Source: Anagrus nilaparvatae
Lineage: Eukaryota; Arthropoda; Insecta; Hymenoptera; Mymaridae
Direction: 5' to 3'
DNA: 64,000 bases
NCBI GenBank assembly: GCA_022575985.1
Contig: JAKSXM010000007.1
Span: 4,528,501 to 4,592,500 of the forward strand
In this document: positions 32,880 to 44,101 of the stretch, piece by piece
Position numbering within the stretch: position 1 is the first letter of the stretch
Layout of the letters: the number at the start of each line of letters is the position of its first letter
Program-made: the position numbers and the translations under genes
The notes under the pieces: generated by a model
The model's input: only the letters and a program-made list of their open reading frames with translations
The model's database searches: none
What the model was told of the DNA's origin: nothing

Positions 32880-34460
32880 TTGGCCCTAAGTTAAGTAAGC
32901 ATTCTAGTAAACCTAAAATTTTTATATAAATAATTTACAAATAATAAATTATCAATTCTGAAATACTTTTATGAGCACAGTTTTTTTGATAAGTTTTTTA
33001 ATAACTGAAAACTAATTTTCATAGATAAGATATAAGATATAAGACTTTAATAAATTAAAGTATAATAACGTCTAAGTTAAGTATGGCTTTTTTATTCAGT
33101 GGCATTTACATGCGATCTGGGCCCAGAGTCACTAAAAGAGGATTGAACAATAAAACTTTTGAGAGTATTACCTACACTTTCGGGCCGTAAAGGTTGTGAG
33201 ATCAATTTTTTTGGCCCTAAGTTAAGTAAGCATTCTAGTTAACTTGAAATTTTGATATAAATAATTAATTTCTTTTAATGGAACCCCTGGGACCTGTTCG
33301 TCACCTAGGGTCTTCCATAAATATAATTTGCTTACATAATTATTATAAACATTTATTATTTTCACAAAATGCTTAACTTGCCAGGCCCCTAACCAGTCTG
33401 CTTATCGGCGGAAAATACGAATTGAATGTATTGATTCCGACAATTTTATTTATTGTTATCATGTAATTTAGGCACCGAGGGTGGATGGAATTCTGCAGAC
33501 AGCACGTCCTAGGTCAAAGTTCTAAATAATCCGGGAGTTAGAATCAGACACTTCCTCGGGGGGTCTACCTTGTCAACCAGAGGGGTCTCCTGTGAATGTC
33601 TGAATGCATCATCGAGATGCGCTTATATGCTCAGAGTTCACCATTAAAAAAACAAAAAAACAAAACAAAAACTTAATAATGTAATAAAAGTTACAAATTT
33701 TGTTTTCTTAAGTGGTAATTTATATATACCTACAGCACAATCAAGTATATCATATCAGAGAATACACATTCTTTAATTACAATTTTTACAATTGGGAGTA
33801 TTTATAATAAAGACTGTTACCCCCAAAACAGACTAATGTCGCTGCATTACATACATAAATAAGAATAATAAAATAAACAAATTATTACAATAAGTTTTGT
33901 GCATTAATTATTATATTTAGAGCGCCGTTTGCTGGCTGGTTAGGGGCCTGGCAAGTTAAGCATTTTGTGAAAATAATAAATGTTTATAATAATTATGTAA
34001 GCAAATTATATTTATGGAAGACCCTAGGTGACGAACTAGGTCCCAGGGGTTCCATTAAAAGAAATTAATTATTTATATCAAAATTTCAAGTTAACTAGAA
34101 TGCTTACTTAACTTAGGGCCAAAAAAATTGATCTCACAACCTTTACGGCCCGAAAGTGTAGGCAATACTCTCAAAAGTTTTATTGTTCAATCCTCTTTTA
34201 GTGACTCTGGGCCCAGATCGCATGTAAATGCCACTGAATAAAAAAGCCATACTTAACTTAGACGTTATTATACTTTAATTTATTAAAGTCTTATATCTTA
34301 TATCTTATCTATGAAAATTAGTTTTCAGTTATTAAAAAACTTATCAAAAAAACTGTGCTCATAAAAGTATTTCAGAATTGATAATTTATTATTTGTAAAT
34401 TATTTATATAAAAATTTTAGGTTTACTAGAATGCTTACTTAACTTAGGGCCAAAAAAATT
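32880..34460. repeat. Large palindrome, arms ~530 bp, 0.5 kb spacer
   Basis: The left arm (about 32880-33400, beginning GGCCCTAAGTTAAGTAAGC) and the right arm (about 33930-34460) are near-identical complements, including GCTTAACTTGCCAGGCCCC on both sides. The spacer (33400-33930) holds a GC-richer stretch (33470-33640) followed by an A-rich run, and a TAATA-rich part. No ORF is present. It looks like a foldback transposon or an inverted duplication of the satellite-like units next to it. Confidence 0.75.
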
Positions 34461-34461
34461 G

Positions 34462-36130
34462 ATCTCACAACCTTTATGGCCCGAAAGTGTAGGCAATACT
34501 CTCAAAAGTTTTATTATTCTATCCTCTTTTAGTGTGTCTCTATACTTTTGTTTAAATTAAATTTTTTCTTAGCTTAGGCCATATAATTTCATCTCACAAC
34601 ATTAATGGCCCAAAAGTTATAATATATTTATTAGGAATTTATACTTTTGTTTAAATTAATTTTTTTCTTAGCTTAGGCCATATAATTTCATCTCACAACA
34701 TTAATGGCCCAAAAGTTATAATATATTTATTAGGAATTTATACTTTTGCTTAAATTAAATGTTTACTTAGCTTAGGCCATATAATTTCATCTCGCAACAT
34801 TAATGGCCCAAAAGTTATAATAAATATTTATTAGGAATTTATACTTTTGCTTAAATTAAATGTTTACTTAGCTTAGGCCATAAAATTTCATCTCACAACA
34901 TTTATGGGCCTTAATTTTTAATTTTGATGTAATACTTATTAAATTTATTATTTTGATGTTATACTAATTAAAACAACAAGAACAACAAGAAAGTAAAAAA
35001 ACAAGAACAACTTAAGGTCTTAAGAGCGTTAGGATTTTGCCTATCGGCATCCTTGTCTTACTCATGTAAAAAAATACGGATTGCAACTTTAAATAAATAA
35101 AAAAGTTTTTTCAATATTACTTAATTATTACTATTCAAAGCTTAAAAATGAATTTTATTAACTTAATTTTGGCATTAAATGAATTATTTATTATTTAAAC
35201 AATATTATTTAATTATTTATAAAGAAAATAAATAAATAAAAAAATATAATAAATGACTCTACCTAAATAGCAGAATAAACGTTAATTTTTTATACATTTT
35301 TAAGTAAAACCATAAAAAATGACGGTCGATTGTAAATTTTAAGGTCTCATTTTATTTATTAGGACATTATTTATCAACTCATAAAAAAAAATATCTAAGT
35401 TTTGTATTTTAAATGCTTTTTTTTCATTTTTTAAAATTTCCCATAAGAGCCTGTGTTAATTTATTTTTAATTTATTTATTTTCTCAAAAACTTTTCGGTC
35501 AATTATAAAAAAAAAAATACGTGTAAAATTAAATTATATTTACTTTACTTTATCCAAGTTTCAGCTTTTTTTTTGCATTTTAATTCTACCGCTCTTAAGA
35601 CCTTAAAACAACAAGAACAACAACAAAGAAACAACAAGACTTAACTTATTTTTAATTATACTTTAATTTATTAAAGTTTAAAAAAAATGATTAATTTAAT
35701 CAATATCAATATTTTGAAATATACTTTTACTTAAATTAAATTTTTACTTAGCTTAGGTCATAAAAATTCATCTCACAACATTTATGGCCCAAAAGTTAAA
35801 ATATATTTATTAGGAATTTATACTTTTGCTGAAATAAAAATTTACTTAGCTTAGGCCATATATTTCATCTCACAACATTTATGGCCCAAAATAAAGTTAT
35901 ATTATAACGCGTAATAGGAAACAACATGACTTAACTTAGTTTTAATTCTACTTTAATTTATTAAAGTTTTAAAAAAATTATTAATTTAATCAGTATCAAT
36001 ATTTTGAAATATATTTTTACTTAAATATAATTTTTACTTAGCTTAGGCCATAAAATTTCATCTCACAATATAATTTTACTTGAATTTAATTTTTACTTAG
36101 CTTAGGCCATAAAAATTAATTTTGCATATA
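34462..36130. repeat. ~118-bp tandem repeat array, interrupted by a TTAA element
   Basis: A unit containing TTACTTAGCTTAGGCCATA, TTCATCTCACAACATTAATG and GCCCAAAAGTTATAATATA repeats at about 34545, 34665, 34785 and 34865, and again at 35740, 35850, 36040 and 36095. It is a diverged form of the palindrome arm motif (TTACTTAACTTAGGGCC ... CTCACAACCTTTACGGCCC), so the array and palindrome share an origin. Between the two halves lie an (AACAACAAG)n tract and the element at 35016-35602. Confidence 0.75.
35016..35602. mobile_element. 587-bp TTAA-flanked MITE
   Basis: GGTCTTAAGAGCG at 35016 and CGCTCTTAAGACC ending at 35602 are inverted repeats. Each is flanked by TTAA (35012-35015 and 35603-35606), and (AACAACAAG)n sequence continues on both sides. 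The TTAA target suggests mobilisation by a piggyBac-type enzyme. The interior is AT-rich and non-coding. Confidence 0.7.
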
Positions 36131-36179
36131 CTAATTAATTGATTTGTATCGAAAGTAAAATGATATATATAAATTTGGG

Positions 36180-37100
36180 TATTTCTTATTTCCCAAATTA
36201 ACTGTAGAGAAAAATACTATATCGAAAATGATTCTTCAAATCATAAAATTATTGTTCAACAAAAAAATTTTCAGATATATTAACTTATTGTACTGTGCCG
36301 ATTTGCAAACAAAAATAAATCAGAATTTATTTTTGTATCGCATTTACTTCTGTTTCTGTTGCTTAAGAAAATCATGTTTACTTATAATGAATTTTAACCA
36401 ATACAAATTGTTTTATGCAAATAAAGCCAAAATTTCTAAAAATCCAAAAATTTTCAAGCTCAATTAAATCCATTTATGTCAGGTTTTTTGGGCTCTCTGA
36501 CACAGTGAAGCATATTGATTTAAGTTTTTAATTGTTTCAAACGTTTTTCGGCATCAAACAACGGAAAATTTGAAGAAAAAAAAAATCGGAAATTTTTCCA
36601 TATACCCCTTTTGATTTTTGCAAAATAAAAATTGTCAAAAAAATCCAGTTCACCCATTTCAATAGCATACTTTTTTTATTAGAAAACTTGGTTTATAATC
36701 AATTTTAACCAATTCAAATTGTTTTGTGCAAATAAAGCCAAAATTTCTGAAACTCCAAAAATTTTCAAACTTACTTAAATCCATTTATGCTAGGTTTTTT
36801 GAGCTTCTGACCCGATAAACCATATTGATTTAAGTTTTTAACTGTTTCAAACCTTTTTCGGTATCAAACAACGAAAAATTTGAAGAAAAAAAATCTGACA
36901 ATTTTCCATATATACCCTTTCGATTTTTGGAAAAATAAAAATTTTTAAGAAAATCCAGGTCCATCAAAATTATTTTTGTTAGAAAACTTGGTTTATAAAG
37001 AATTTTAACTGATTCAAATGGCTTTTTGGAATAAAGCCAAAATTTCTAAAAATCCAATCAAAAACCTACTTAAATCCATTAATATCAGATTATTTTGATT
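36180..37100. repeat. ~315-bp tandem repeat, three diverged copies
   Basis: The line AATTTTAACCAATACAAATTG, then GCCAAAATTTCTAAAAATCC, TGACACAGTGAAGCATATTG and AACGTTTTTCGGCATCAAAC recurs at about 36390, 36700 and 37005, with the third copy shortened. No ORF survives across copies. Confidence 0.7.
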
Positions 37101-37195
37101 CCACTGACTCAATGAACTATATACCAAATGAAATATTTAGGTTTTTAACTGTTTTAAACCTTTTTCAGTGCAAAAAACCGAAAAAAATGAAAATA

Positions 37196-37318
37196 CTATA
37201 GAGTGAAATTTTTCGTTTTTTCATACAATATAGGACAGCCGAGATCCATTTTACTCCATAGTGAAATTTATGATGAGGTTCTTTCATATAGTCAACATGT
37301 ATTTTACTCTATACCCCT
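37196..37318. mobile_element. Possible small MITE
   Basis: TATAGAGTGAAATTTTTCG at about 37198 and the near-complement of TATTTTACTCTATACC at 37301-37316 form short inverted ends of a ~120-bp segment. Weak evidence, since both arms are short and AT-rich. Confidence 0.35.
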
Positions 37319-37389
37319 TACTAACAATTTTTTTCTTTTAAGTTGTTAGCTTTTAACTAAGGGATTCAAAAATATAATTCAGTCCGGCT

Positions 37390-39290
37390 TTAAGTATATT
37401 TATTGTGTTTATTAATGTTCTGCCGTTTAAAATGGTGTAATAGCTGATTCGAACTCCAGAACATTGATCGTAAGAACAAACACAACACGAGTCATGCTTG
37501 ATACTTAAGTAATACATGAAACTACAAATATAAAGCTGAGCTGCAATATATTTTTGAATGCTTTAATTATAAACTAAAAACTTAGAGACACTCTACTTAA
37601 AGACAAAAACTCTTAATTTATTTATTTATTTTCTTTAAATAATGACACAACCATCTCTTTTTTTTTTATATGCCTAGGATGCATCTGTCAGTTATAGTTG
37701 AAAAAGACACATACAAATATAAATAAATAAATAAACAATTTTTTTCTTTTAAATTTGAGTTTTTAATTGTGGCTTTCAAACTTATAATTAAGTTTGACTT
37801 TATATTTACTTTCCCATGTATTACTTAAGTATCATGAAATCCATTGCTGGAGCAGTGTTTTTTCTTGCGATGAATGTTCTGCAGTTTAAAAACTCATTAA
37901 TTGCAGGAAACAATTAATCAATATCTAAGACTGACAAAAATCATATGTTGTAATATCTTATCTTATAGACAGACAAGAAACATTTGGTGTAATAACTAAT
38001 TCCTTTTGAACTCCAGAACATTGATTGTAAGAACAAACACATGGATTTCTTGATACTTAGGTAATACATGAGACTGCGAATATGACGAACTGAATTATAT
38101 TTTTGAATCCCTTAGTTAAAATTTAAAAACTTATAAGAAAAAATTGTTTATTTATTTATTTTATTTTTTTATGTATTGTTGTCTACTTTAATAGAAAGAT
38201 GTATGCCAGACATATGAAAAAAAAATAGATAGCTTTTTTATTATTTAAAAAAAAAAATGAATGAATGCGAATAATATTTTTTATTCAAGTTTTACTTAAC
38301 TATCAAGAAATCCATTACTGGAGTAGTCGCTTTGTTCTTACGATCAATGTTCTGGTTTCAAAAGGAATCAGCTATTACACCATATGATTCTTGTCAATCT
38401 TAGATATTGATTACTTGTTTTCTGCAATTAATGAGTTCTTAAACTGCAGAACATTCATCGTAAGAATGAACACTGCTCCAGCAATGGATTTCTTGAAACT
38501 TAAGTAATACATGAGAATGTTAATATAAAGCCGAACTATATTATATGCTTGAAAGCCTGAATTAAAAACTCTAACCTAAAAGAAAAAATTTTTCATTTAT
38601 TTTTTTATTTTATTTATGTGCTTTTTTCTGATATAACTGACAGATGCATGCTGGACACATATAAAAAAAAGAGATGGTTATTTAGCTATTATACACCAAA
38701 TGTTTCTTGTCTGTCTAAGATACTTATTACTTGTTTTGCTGCAATTAATGAGTTTTTAAACTGCAGAACATTCATTGTAAGAACAAACACAACACGAGTC
38801 ATGGATTTTTTGATACACATGAGACTATAAAAGTAAAGCCGAACTGAATTATATTTTTGAAACCCTTAGTTAAAAGCTAAAAACTTAAAAGAAAAAAATT
38901 GTTCATTTAATTATTTACTTTTTTTATTTATTGCTGACTGATTTGCATGCTAGACATATACCTAAAAAAAAAGAGATAGTTATTTCATCATTTAAAAAAT
39001 AAAAATATTACTTAACTATCAAGAAATCCATTACTGGAGTAGTCTTTGTTCTTACGATCAATGTTCAAAAGGAATTAGCTATTATACGATATGAGTCTTG
39101 TTAACCTTATAGATATTGATTACTTGTTTTCTGCAATTAATGAGTTTTTAAACTTTTTAAACATTCATCATAAGAATAAACCATTATCAATGGAATAAAC
39201 ACTGCTCCAGCAATGGATTTTCATGATACTTAGGTTATATTTTTGAATCCTTTATAGTTGAATTTCTTTTTATTTATACGATATAGTATA
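37390..39290. repeat. Array of alternating inverted repeat units
   Basis: A unit of about 220 bp contains CCAGAACATTGATCGTAAG, ACTTAAGTAATACATGA and a TTTATTTATTT tail. It appears in + orientation near 37455, 37990, 38450, 38765 and 39165, and as the complement (CATGTATTACTTAAGTATCA, CATTGCTGGAGCAGTG) near 37815, 38290 and 39005. Neighbouring units can pair as hairpins. Nothing coding is seen. Confidence 0.65.
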
Positions 39291-39464
39291 TTTACTATAA
39301 AAAGTATATTATATAAATACCCACATACACTTAATTATATTTAATTATAATTCATTTTTTTTTTCATTAATATAGAATATTGGAGAGCAGACGCTATTTG
39401 CTCTATTTTTATTTTAAATTAATAAAAATAATAACACTTGCACTTTGACTTATTCTTTCGATAT

Positions 39465-39545
39465 ATATTCGAGAGAATTTCGACTATTCGAGAGAATTCC
39501 GACTTTCGAGAGAATTTCGACTTTCGAGTAATTTTCGATCAAATT
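39465..39545. repeat. 18-bp minisatellite (TTCGAGAGAATTTCGACT)
   Basis: About four tandem copies with small changes, starting at 39468. Partly palindromic, since TCGA recurs on both strands. No other feature was seen. Confidence 0.75.
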
Positions 39546-39636
39546 GCGATTATCAATGAGAGAGAAAGAGTATTTTCCTGTATATTAGTGTGTTTCTAAC
39601 TTAACTTAGAAACGGCGCCATAAATGGCGCAGTAAT

Positions 39637-40583
39637 ATATCGACGCTTCCTAATAGCAGAGTCCTTATTCGCGCTGGCTTTTAGAACTGTCCTTATTCAT
39701 ACTTTAAGATAGAAAAATCCTTATTCGCGCAGTGCAAAAGACAGTCGTTATTGGGAAGCGCCCTAAAAAATTTTAATATACGTTCCTAATTTGTAATACT
39801 TATCGCGTTCGGAGTAGCTGCTATTTTTTTTGTTGCTATATAAATGATTATAGTTATATAGTAATGAATTAATTAAAATAAGAAGCAATTCTTGTGTGAT
39901 AAACTGGAAAAATTTTATTAATAGTTTAAAAATTTATTTTAAAAAAATCTTGGAGCTAAAATATTAACTGGACAAATTTTTTCCGCGAAAATTTTCACTA
40001 TACCCAAAACTTTAAAATCAAAAAAGTATCGAGGGAATATTGAGTTGGAAAAAACTTGAAGCGTGGGAAAAATCGAGAAAGACCTCAAGATTATTTGTAA
40101 ACAAAATTTTTTCATTAGAACAATAACAATCAATATATAATTAAAATAAACAATGCGTTATACAAAGTAAACTGTAACTTTATTTTCCCTCTTTAACAAG
40201 AACATTTTCTTGTATTATTTATGAATTAACTATTTAATTTTCTAAAATTATTTTCTGTATATACATTCTAAAATTAATTAACAATTTTCTAGAATAATAG
40301 TAATAAAACGTTAATTTATTAATGAATTTACATAAAAGTTGGGCCCTTTTACTTTTCGTATTTCTTTCGCGCGCGCGTTTAATAACGCATTGTTTATTTT
40401 AATTATATATATTGATTGTTATTGTTCTAATGAAAAAAATTTTTGTGTACAAATAATCTTGCTACCCAATAACGACTGTCTTTTGCACCGCGTGAATAAG
40501 GACTTTTCTATCTTAAAGTATGAACAAGGAAAGTTCTAAAAGCTAGCGCAAATAAGGACTCTTCCTTTAGGAAGCGTCGATAT
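39637..40583. mobile_element. ~950-bp foldback element
   Basis: ATATCGACGCTTCCTAA at 39637 is matched by TTAGGAAGCGTCGATAT ending at 40583. Homology continues inward for about 130 bp (TCCTTATTCGCGC ... AGACAGTCGTTATTGGG against CCAATAACGACTGTCTTTTG and AATAAGGACT). A second inverted pair (AACAATAACAATCAATATAT near 40120 with ATTGATTGTTATTGTT near 40410) lies deeper. Non-coding. Confidence 0.7.
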
Positions 40584-40593
40584 GTATTTTTAG

Positions 40594-40692
40594 TTCCTGA
40601 AGAGGCTCATATAAATGAGAGAAACGTCTAAATTTAAATACAGTTCATAAAAACTAAAAAAAGTTTTTTTATTTTTTCCCAGTCCTTGGTCA
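40594..40692 (-). repeat. Fragment of the G-tract MITE interior
   Basis: AGAGGCTCATATAAATGAGA, AAACGTCTAAATTTAAATAC and CCCAGTCCTTGGTCATTA are the complement of 32412-32510 in the MITE at 32331-32795. Its terminal repeats are missing. Confidence 0.7.
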
Positions 40693-40699
40693 TTACAAA

Positions 40700-41500
40700 A
40701 TAACAATTTCAAGATTTATATTATAAAGTAACGGGTGATATAAATAAAAATAACAATAATTATTATTATTTTTATTTTCAAAATTTATCTCAAGAAAAAA
40801 ATATTTAATATTGCATCTGAATTCAAATATTGATTACTGCCCCTCAGTTCTATGCATCTCGGGCAAGATCCTTTTTTATCCCTCAAAATAAATTTTTCTT
40901 TCATCCTGCCAGGCAAAACCAAAAGCGAAATTTTATAATAGGTTGACGAAATACTCGAATGAGTTTTCATATTTTATATAACGAATCCACAACTGATATT
41001 ATGTTATATTATTAGTTTAAACAATTTTTTTAAAATTTATAATTATTTTTAAATTATAATAAATTTAAAAATTTACATCTAAAATTGTCTTAGCAGTTTT
41101 TATACACAATGATGCTGCAAAACATCAATGAATCGACCACTTAGATAAAATGAATGACGAAAATTTTATAATAAAATGAGAATGTATTGTATTTCTTACT
41201 TATTTCCCCATTTTTGAATATATTTAATTATTAAGTTATAATTAAGTTAAATTAAGTTATAACAAATACACAAAATTTTATTAGTAATTAAGTTTTTTCA
41301 AAGATGATAAAAATTAAATAACACGTAAGCCTATGTGAAGAACTTCTTGTATCTTAATTCACCGCTAGCGCTTATAAAAATATGAATCAAATCATGCACA
41401 TAACAAAATCAGCGCAACCATTAAAAACATGAATGATTCGATGAGCAGATCACACGGCTGCTATTTAATGTAGGAAATGTATGATAAATATCAAAGAAAT
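40700..41500. other. Intergenic region upstream of IR gene 2
   Basis: No gene or element was delimited. A relative of the GC islet at 1755 occurs near 40838-40866 (CCCCTCAGTTCTATGCATC). Sequence identity with IR block 1 begins only at about 41520 (AAATATTGTTCTC), so the two genes do not share distal promoters. Confidence 0.5.
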
Positions 41501-41568
41501 CTATACATTCTTAAATGGTCGAATTTTTTTAAAATATTGTTCTCTTTTTTGTGCAGATCATTCAAATA

Positions 41569-43434
41569 ATGAGGATAATACGTTTAACTTGCATTTTACA
41601 ACTTTTGGAGGTTATTCAATCAAGTCCCATTAAAATCATAACAAACCAGATCCTAAGAGAACAGAAGCCAGAACGAGTGACCTTGTATTCTGATTTCAAG
41701 AATGGAACCAACAGGATAAACCACTGCAGCTATCAACTGATTTACGAGAATCTGCTGGGCCAAGTTCCAACTGTGACAATCAATCTTAATCGACGTGTGC
41801 CATTCATGAAATGGAAATATAGCGTTGCTGATTATCATAAAAACATTAGTTCTCCGTTGCATATAATTGTCTTATCAGAAGACAAAAACGATCAGTTATT
41901 GTTTAAATTACGAATTGCATTTGGAATAATATTACAATCTTTATTTTACTTGACGGAAACTAAAATTGCTCTAATACTTAATCGTTATCAAAACTCACCT
42001 GATTTAATTCAAAAAATTTTTTTATTAACAAATGAACGCAATTTCATTAATTTTGTTATTTTAGAATGTGCACCCCGAAAAAGTTTAAGAGTTATTAATC
42101 ATAATTTTTTTCAAGATACAACTGCGATAGCAAAATATGAAACCAATGCGATAATTAAATATTTTCCAAATAAATTCGATAAAATGGTTAGATATATCAT
42201 GAGAACTGGAGTGGATAAATATCTTTGGCCAGATTACTATAGGAATTATACTCGAAATTATTCTCACTATAAGAATATTTATTCATTGATCACAAAGTTA
42301 AAATCTTGGGAATGTTTCATTGACGTGCTTAATGTAACTGTCCAATTTATTCCTATAGAACTTAACATGAGTTTGGCTCTGAATTATGAAATTCAATCTC
42401 AGCTTGATAGAAGTCTTCAATTTGTTGAAGCAAATTTTATTTTTAGCTATAATATAAAAACAGAGAAATGTATATTTCTGTTTCCAATAATTAACGAAGA
42501 GAATGTAAGCTTTATTGAGGATTTATTTCAATTTTTTCTTTTTTTTAGTGGACTAATAATTTTGTTTGTTTTCTCTTTTTATTTTTTGAAATTTTCTATC
42601 AAGGAATGGTCAGTTTTTAAGGTTTACAGTTTCTTAATTGGATTTGCTGTTGATATAAATTTTGGTCGTAACTTAAAGTCTAAAGTGATGTTCTTTACTC
42701 TATTTATCGCCTCCTTTTTTTTTCTTACCGAAATTGTTTCCGATTTAACTAATATACAATTCGAAATTCAAGAAGTACCAGTGGTTGAAACTTTAGAAGA
42801 TATACTTGAAAAAAATATTACCGTTTTATTTGCCGAGTCCTACGATTCTTTATATAATTTAAAACAAGTTTTAACAGGAAAAGCCTTAAGTATTGCTGAG
42901 ATAGCTAAACCTTTCTCTGTTAAAAAAGTTGTTGACATCAATTCTGTTGTGATTATTCTTGAAACGAACGTTGAAAATTTTTTGAATAGGATTAAACATC
43001 ATTCAGATGGAATAATATATAAACCAAGTAAATTAGTTCTTTATGAAATGTTAGATGTTATTCATTTTTCAATGAATTCTCCATTTAAAAGTAAGTTTGC
43101 TAAAACTCATTTGAGAATATCTGAATTCGGACTGGATTTAAAGTGGCGATCTGATTACGAACGCGCTAATAAAATTGACAACCAAATCGAGAATATTGAT
43201 TTTGATGATGATACAGAAAGCGCTTTGCCGATTGTTCTTTTTGCTATAATGTTAGTGGGAATAATTCTTTCCCTGCTTGCATTGTTTCTAGAATTGCTTT
43301 GGTTTTACTACTTGTCTAGGTTATCTAGGATCGATTGGATAAGTAAACTAAAAGAAATTTTGATATGTCACAGGAAAGTTAAGATTCGTAAAATTAAAGT
43401 TCAGCCTTGTAAAAAAAATATTCCGGATGTTTGA
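41569..43434 (+). CDS. Divergent ionotropic receptor-like chemoreceptor, copy 2
   Basis: The 621-residue paralogue of the gene at 6567 shares the same candidate start ATG, the same acceptor-like TTTTTTGTGCAG just upstream and the same signal peptide form. Transmembrane segments lie at about 319-343, 372-395 and 552-580. A pore-side motif (FLIGFAVDINFGRNLKSK) is identical in both copies. The N-terminal 100 residues and the C-terminal ~115 residues are nearly the same in the two proteins. The second ligand-binding lobe (about 415-540) has many substitutions and a length change (copy 1 LSGLKKVLTGKELKI, copy 2 LYNLKQVLTGKALSI). No stop or frameshift occurs. It is an intact, probably expressed receptor subunit of unknown ligand. 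Divergent IRs usually need a co-receptor (IR25a, IR8a or IR76b) encoded elsewhere. Confidence 0.75.
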   Translation: MRIIRLTCILQLLEVIQSSPIKIITNQILREQKPERVTLYSDFKNGTNRINHCSYQLIYENLLGQVPTVTINLNRRVPFMKWKYSVADYHKNISSPLHIIVLSEDKNDQLLFKLRIAFGIILQSLFYLTETKIALILNRYQNSPDLIQKIFLLTNERNFINFVILECAPRKSLRVINHNFFQDTTAIAKYETNAIIKYFPNKFDKMVRYIMRTGVDKYLWPDYYRNYTRNYSHYKNIYSLITKLKSWECFIDVLNVTVQFIPIELNMSLALNYEIQSQLDRSLQFVEANFIFSYNIKTEKCIFLFPIINEENVSFIEDLFQFFLFFSGLIILFVFSFYFLKFSIKEWSVFKVYSFLIGFAVDINFGRNLKSKVMFFTLFIASFFFLTEIVSDLTNIQFEIQEVPVVETLEDILEKNITVLFAESYDSLYNLKQVLTGKALSIAEIAKPFSVKKVVDINSVVIILETNVENFLNRIKHHSDGIIYKPSKLVLYEMLDVIHFSMNSPFKSKFAKTHLRISEFGLDLKWRSDYERANKIDNQIENIDFDDDTESALPIVLFAIMLVGIILSLLALFLELLWFYYLSRLSRIDWISKLKEILICHRKVKIRKIKVQPCKKNIPDV

Positions 43435-43795
43435 TAAAATAGGATAAAATAAAATAATAAGTTTGATAAAATTATTTTACGATGCAATTTTAGCTTTCTG
43501 AAGATATTGGATTTTCGTGTTTAATAGCTATTTTTTATGCAAGGAACAAAATATTGGGTTTGACCTTGCGAGAGCAGAAAGCATGCAAAAGTCGAAACTC
43601 ATATTTTGTCCCGTGATTTCAAACATATTTTTACATATAATGGGAAAAAAGCCCGTCGCCTAGGGTAGAAAATAGGCTTTTTTGCCCTAGATATGTAAAA
43701 TAATGAAATTGTAATCTTTTTATTTATTAGTATTTTATACAGTTAATGTCATTAATGTTTTCTATTTTTTATAAAATTATGTTACTTAATTATTA
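43435..43795 (+). repeat. Conserved 3' flank of IR unit, block 2
   Basis: Collinear with 8421-8805, including both inverted repeats (GGAACAAAATATTGGGTTT with AAACTCATATTTTGTCCC, and CTAGGGTAGAAAATAGGC with TTTTTTGCCCTAG). Small differences in the arms leave the hairpins mostly paired. Probable 3' UTR and flank. Confidence 0.6.
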
Positions 43796-43809
43796 TGAAA
43801 ATACTCTCC

Positions 43810-44095
43810 ATTTAAAAATAAGTTTGTTAAGATTAACTTGAGAATATGGACATAATGTGGCTATTTGATTACGATTGCATTAATAAATTGATAAGCAAGT
43901 CGACTTAAACGATCTGAAAAGTGAAGAAAGCGCTTTGCCTCTTGTACTTTTTGCTATTATGAGTTTAGGAGTAATTTTGTCTCTGCTTGTATTATTTTTA
44001 GAATTACTTTGGTTTTACTATATGTTGAAGAATTCCAAAAAAATTAAAATTCACGTTAGAAAATTAATATTTATAAAATAAAAGCTCAGTCTTTA
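43810..44095 (+). pseudogene. IR gene remnant A (C-terminal third)
   Basis: Diverged copy of the IR 3' coding region. AAGTTTGTTAAGATTAACTTG and AGTGAAGAAAGCGCTTTGCC correspond to AAGTTTGCTAAAACTCATTTG and GATACAGAAAGCGCTTTGCC of the intact genes. A TM3-like segment and a short basic tail follow. Several frameshifts. No upstream part is present. Confidence 0.75.
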
Positions 44096-44101
44096 AAAAA
44101 A

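Noticed and set aside
33470..33660. SINE in the palindrome spacer
   Set aside because: A GC-richer body followed by an A-rich run is suggestive, but no A-box/B-box pair or target duplication was found.
34545..36130. CRISPR-like array
   Set aside because: Units are ~118 bp with no unique spacers of constant length, the context is eukaryotic, and no cas genes are present. It is an ordinary tandem repeat.
36228..36467. 79-codon frame in the 315-bp repeat
   Set aside because: The frame is not kept in the other two repeat copies, so it is chance.
41551..41568. Upstream GTG as the start of the IR genes (also at 6549)
   Set aside because: Animal nuclear genes do not normally start at GTG, and the tract TTTTTTGTGCAG looks like a splice acceptor. 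The ATG 18 nt downstream precedes a good signal peptide.
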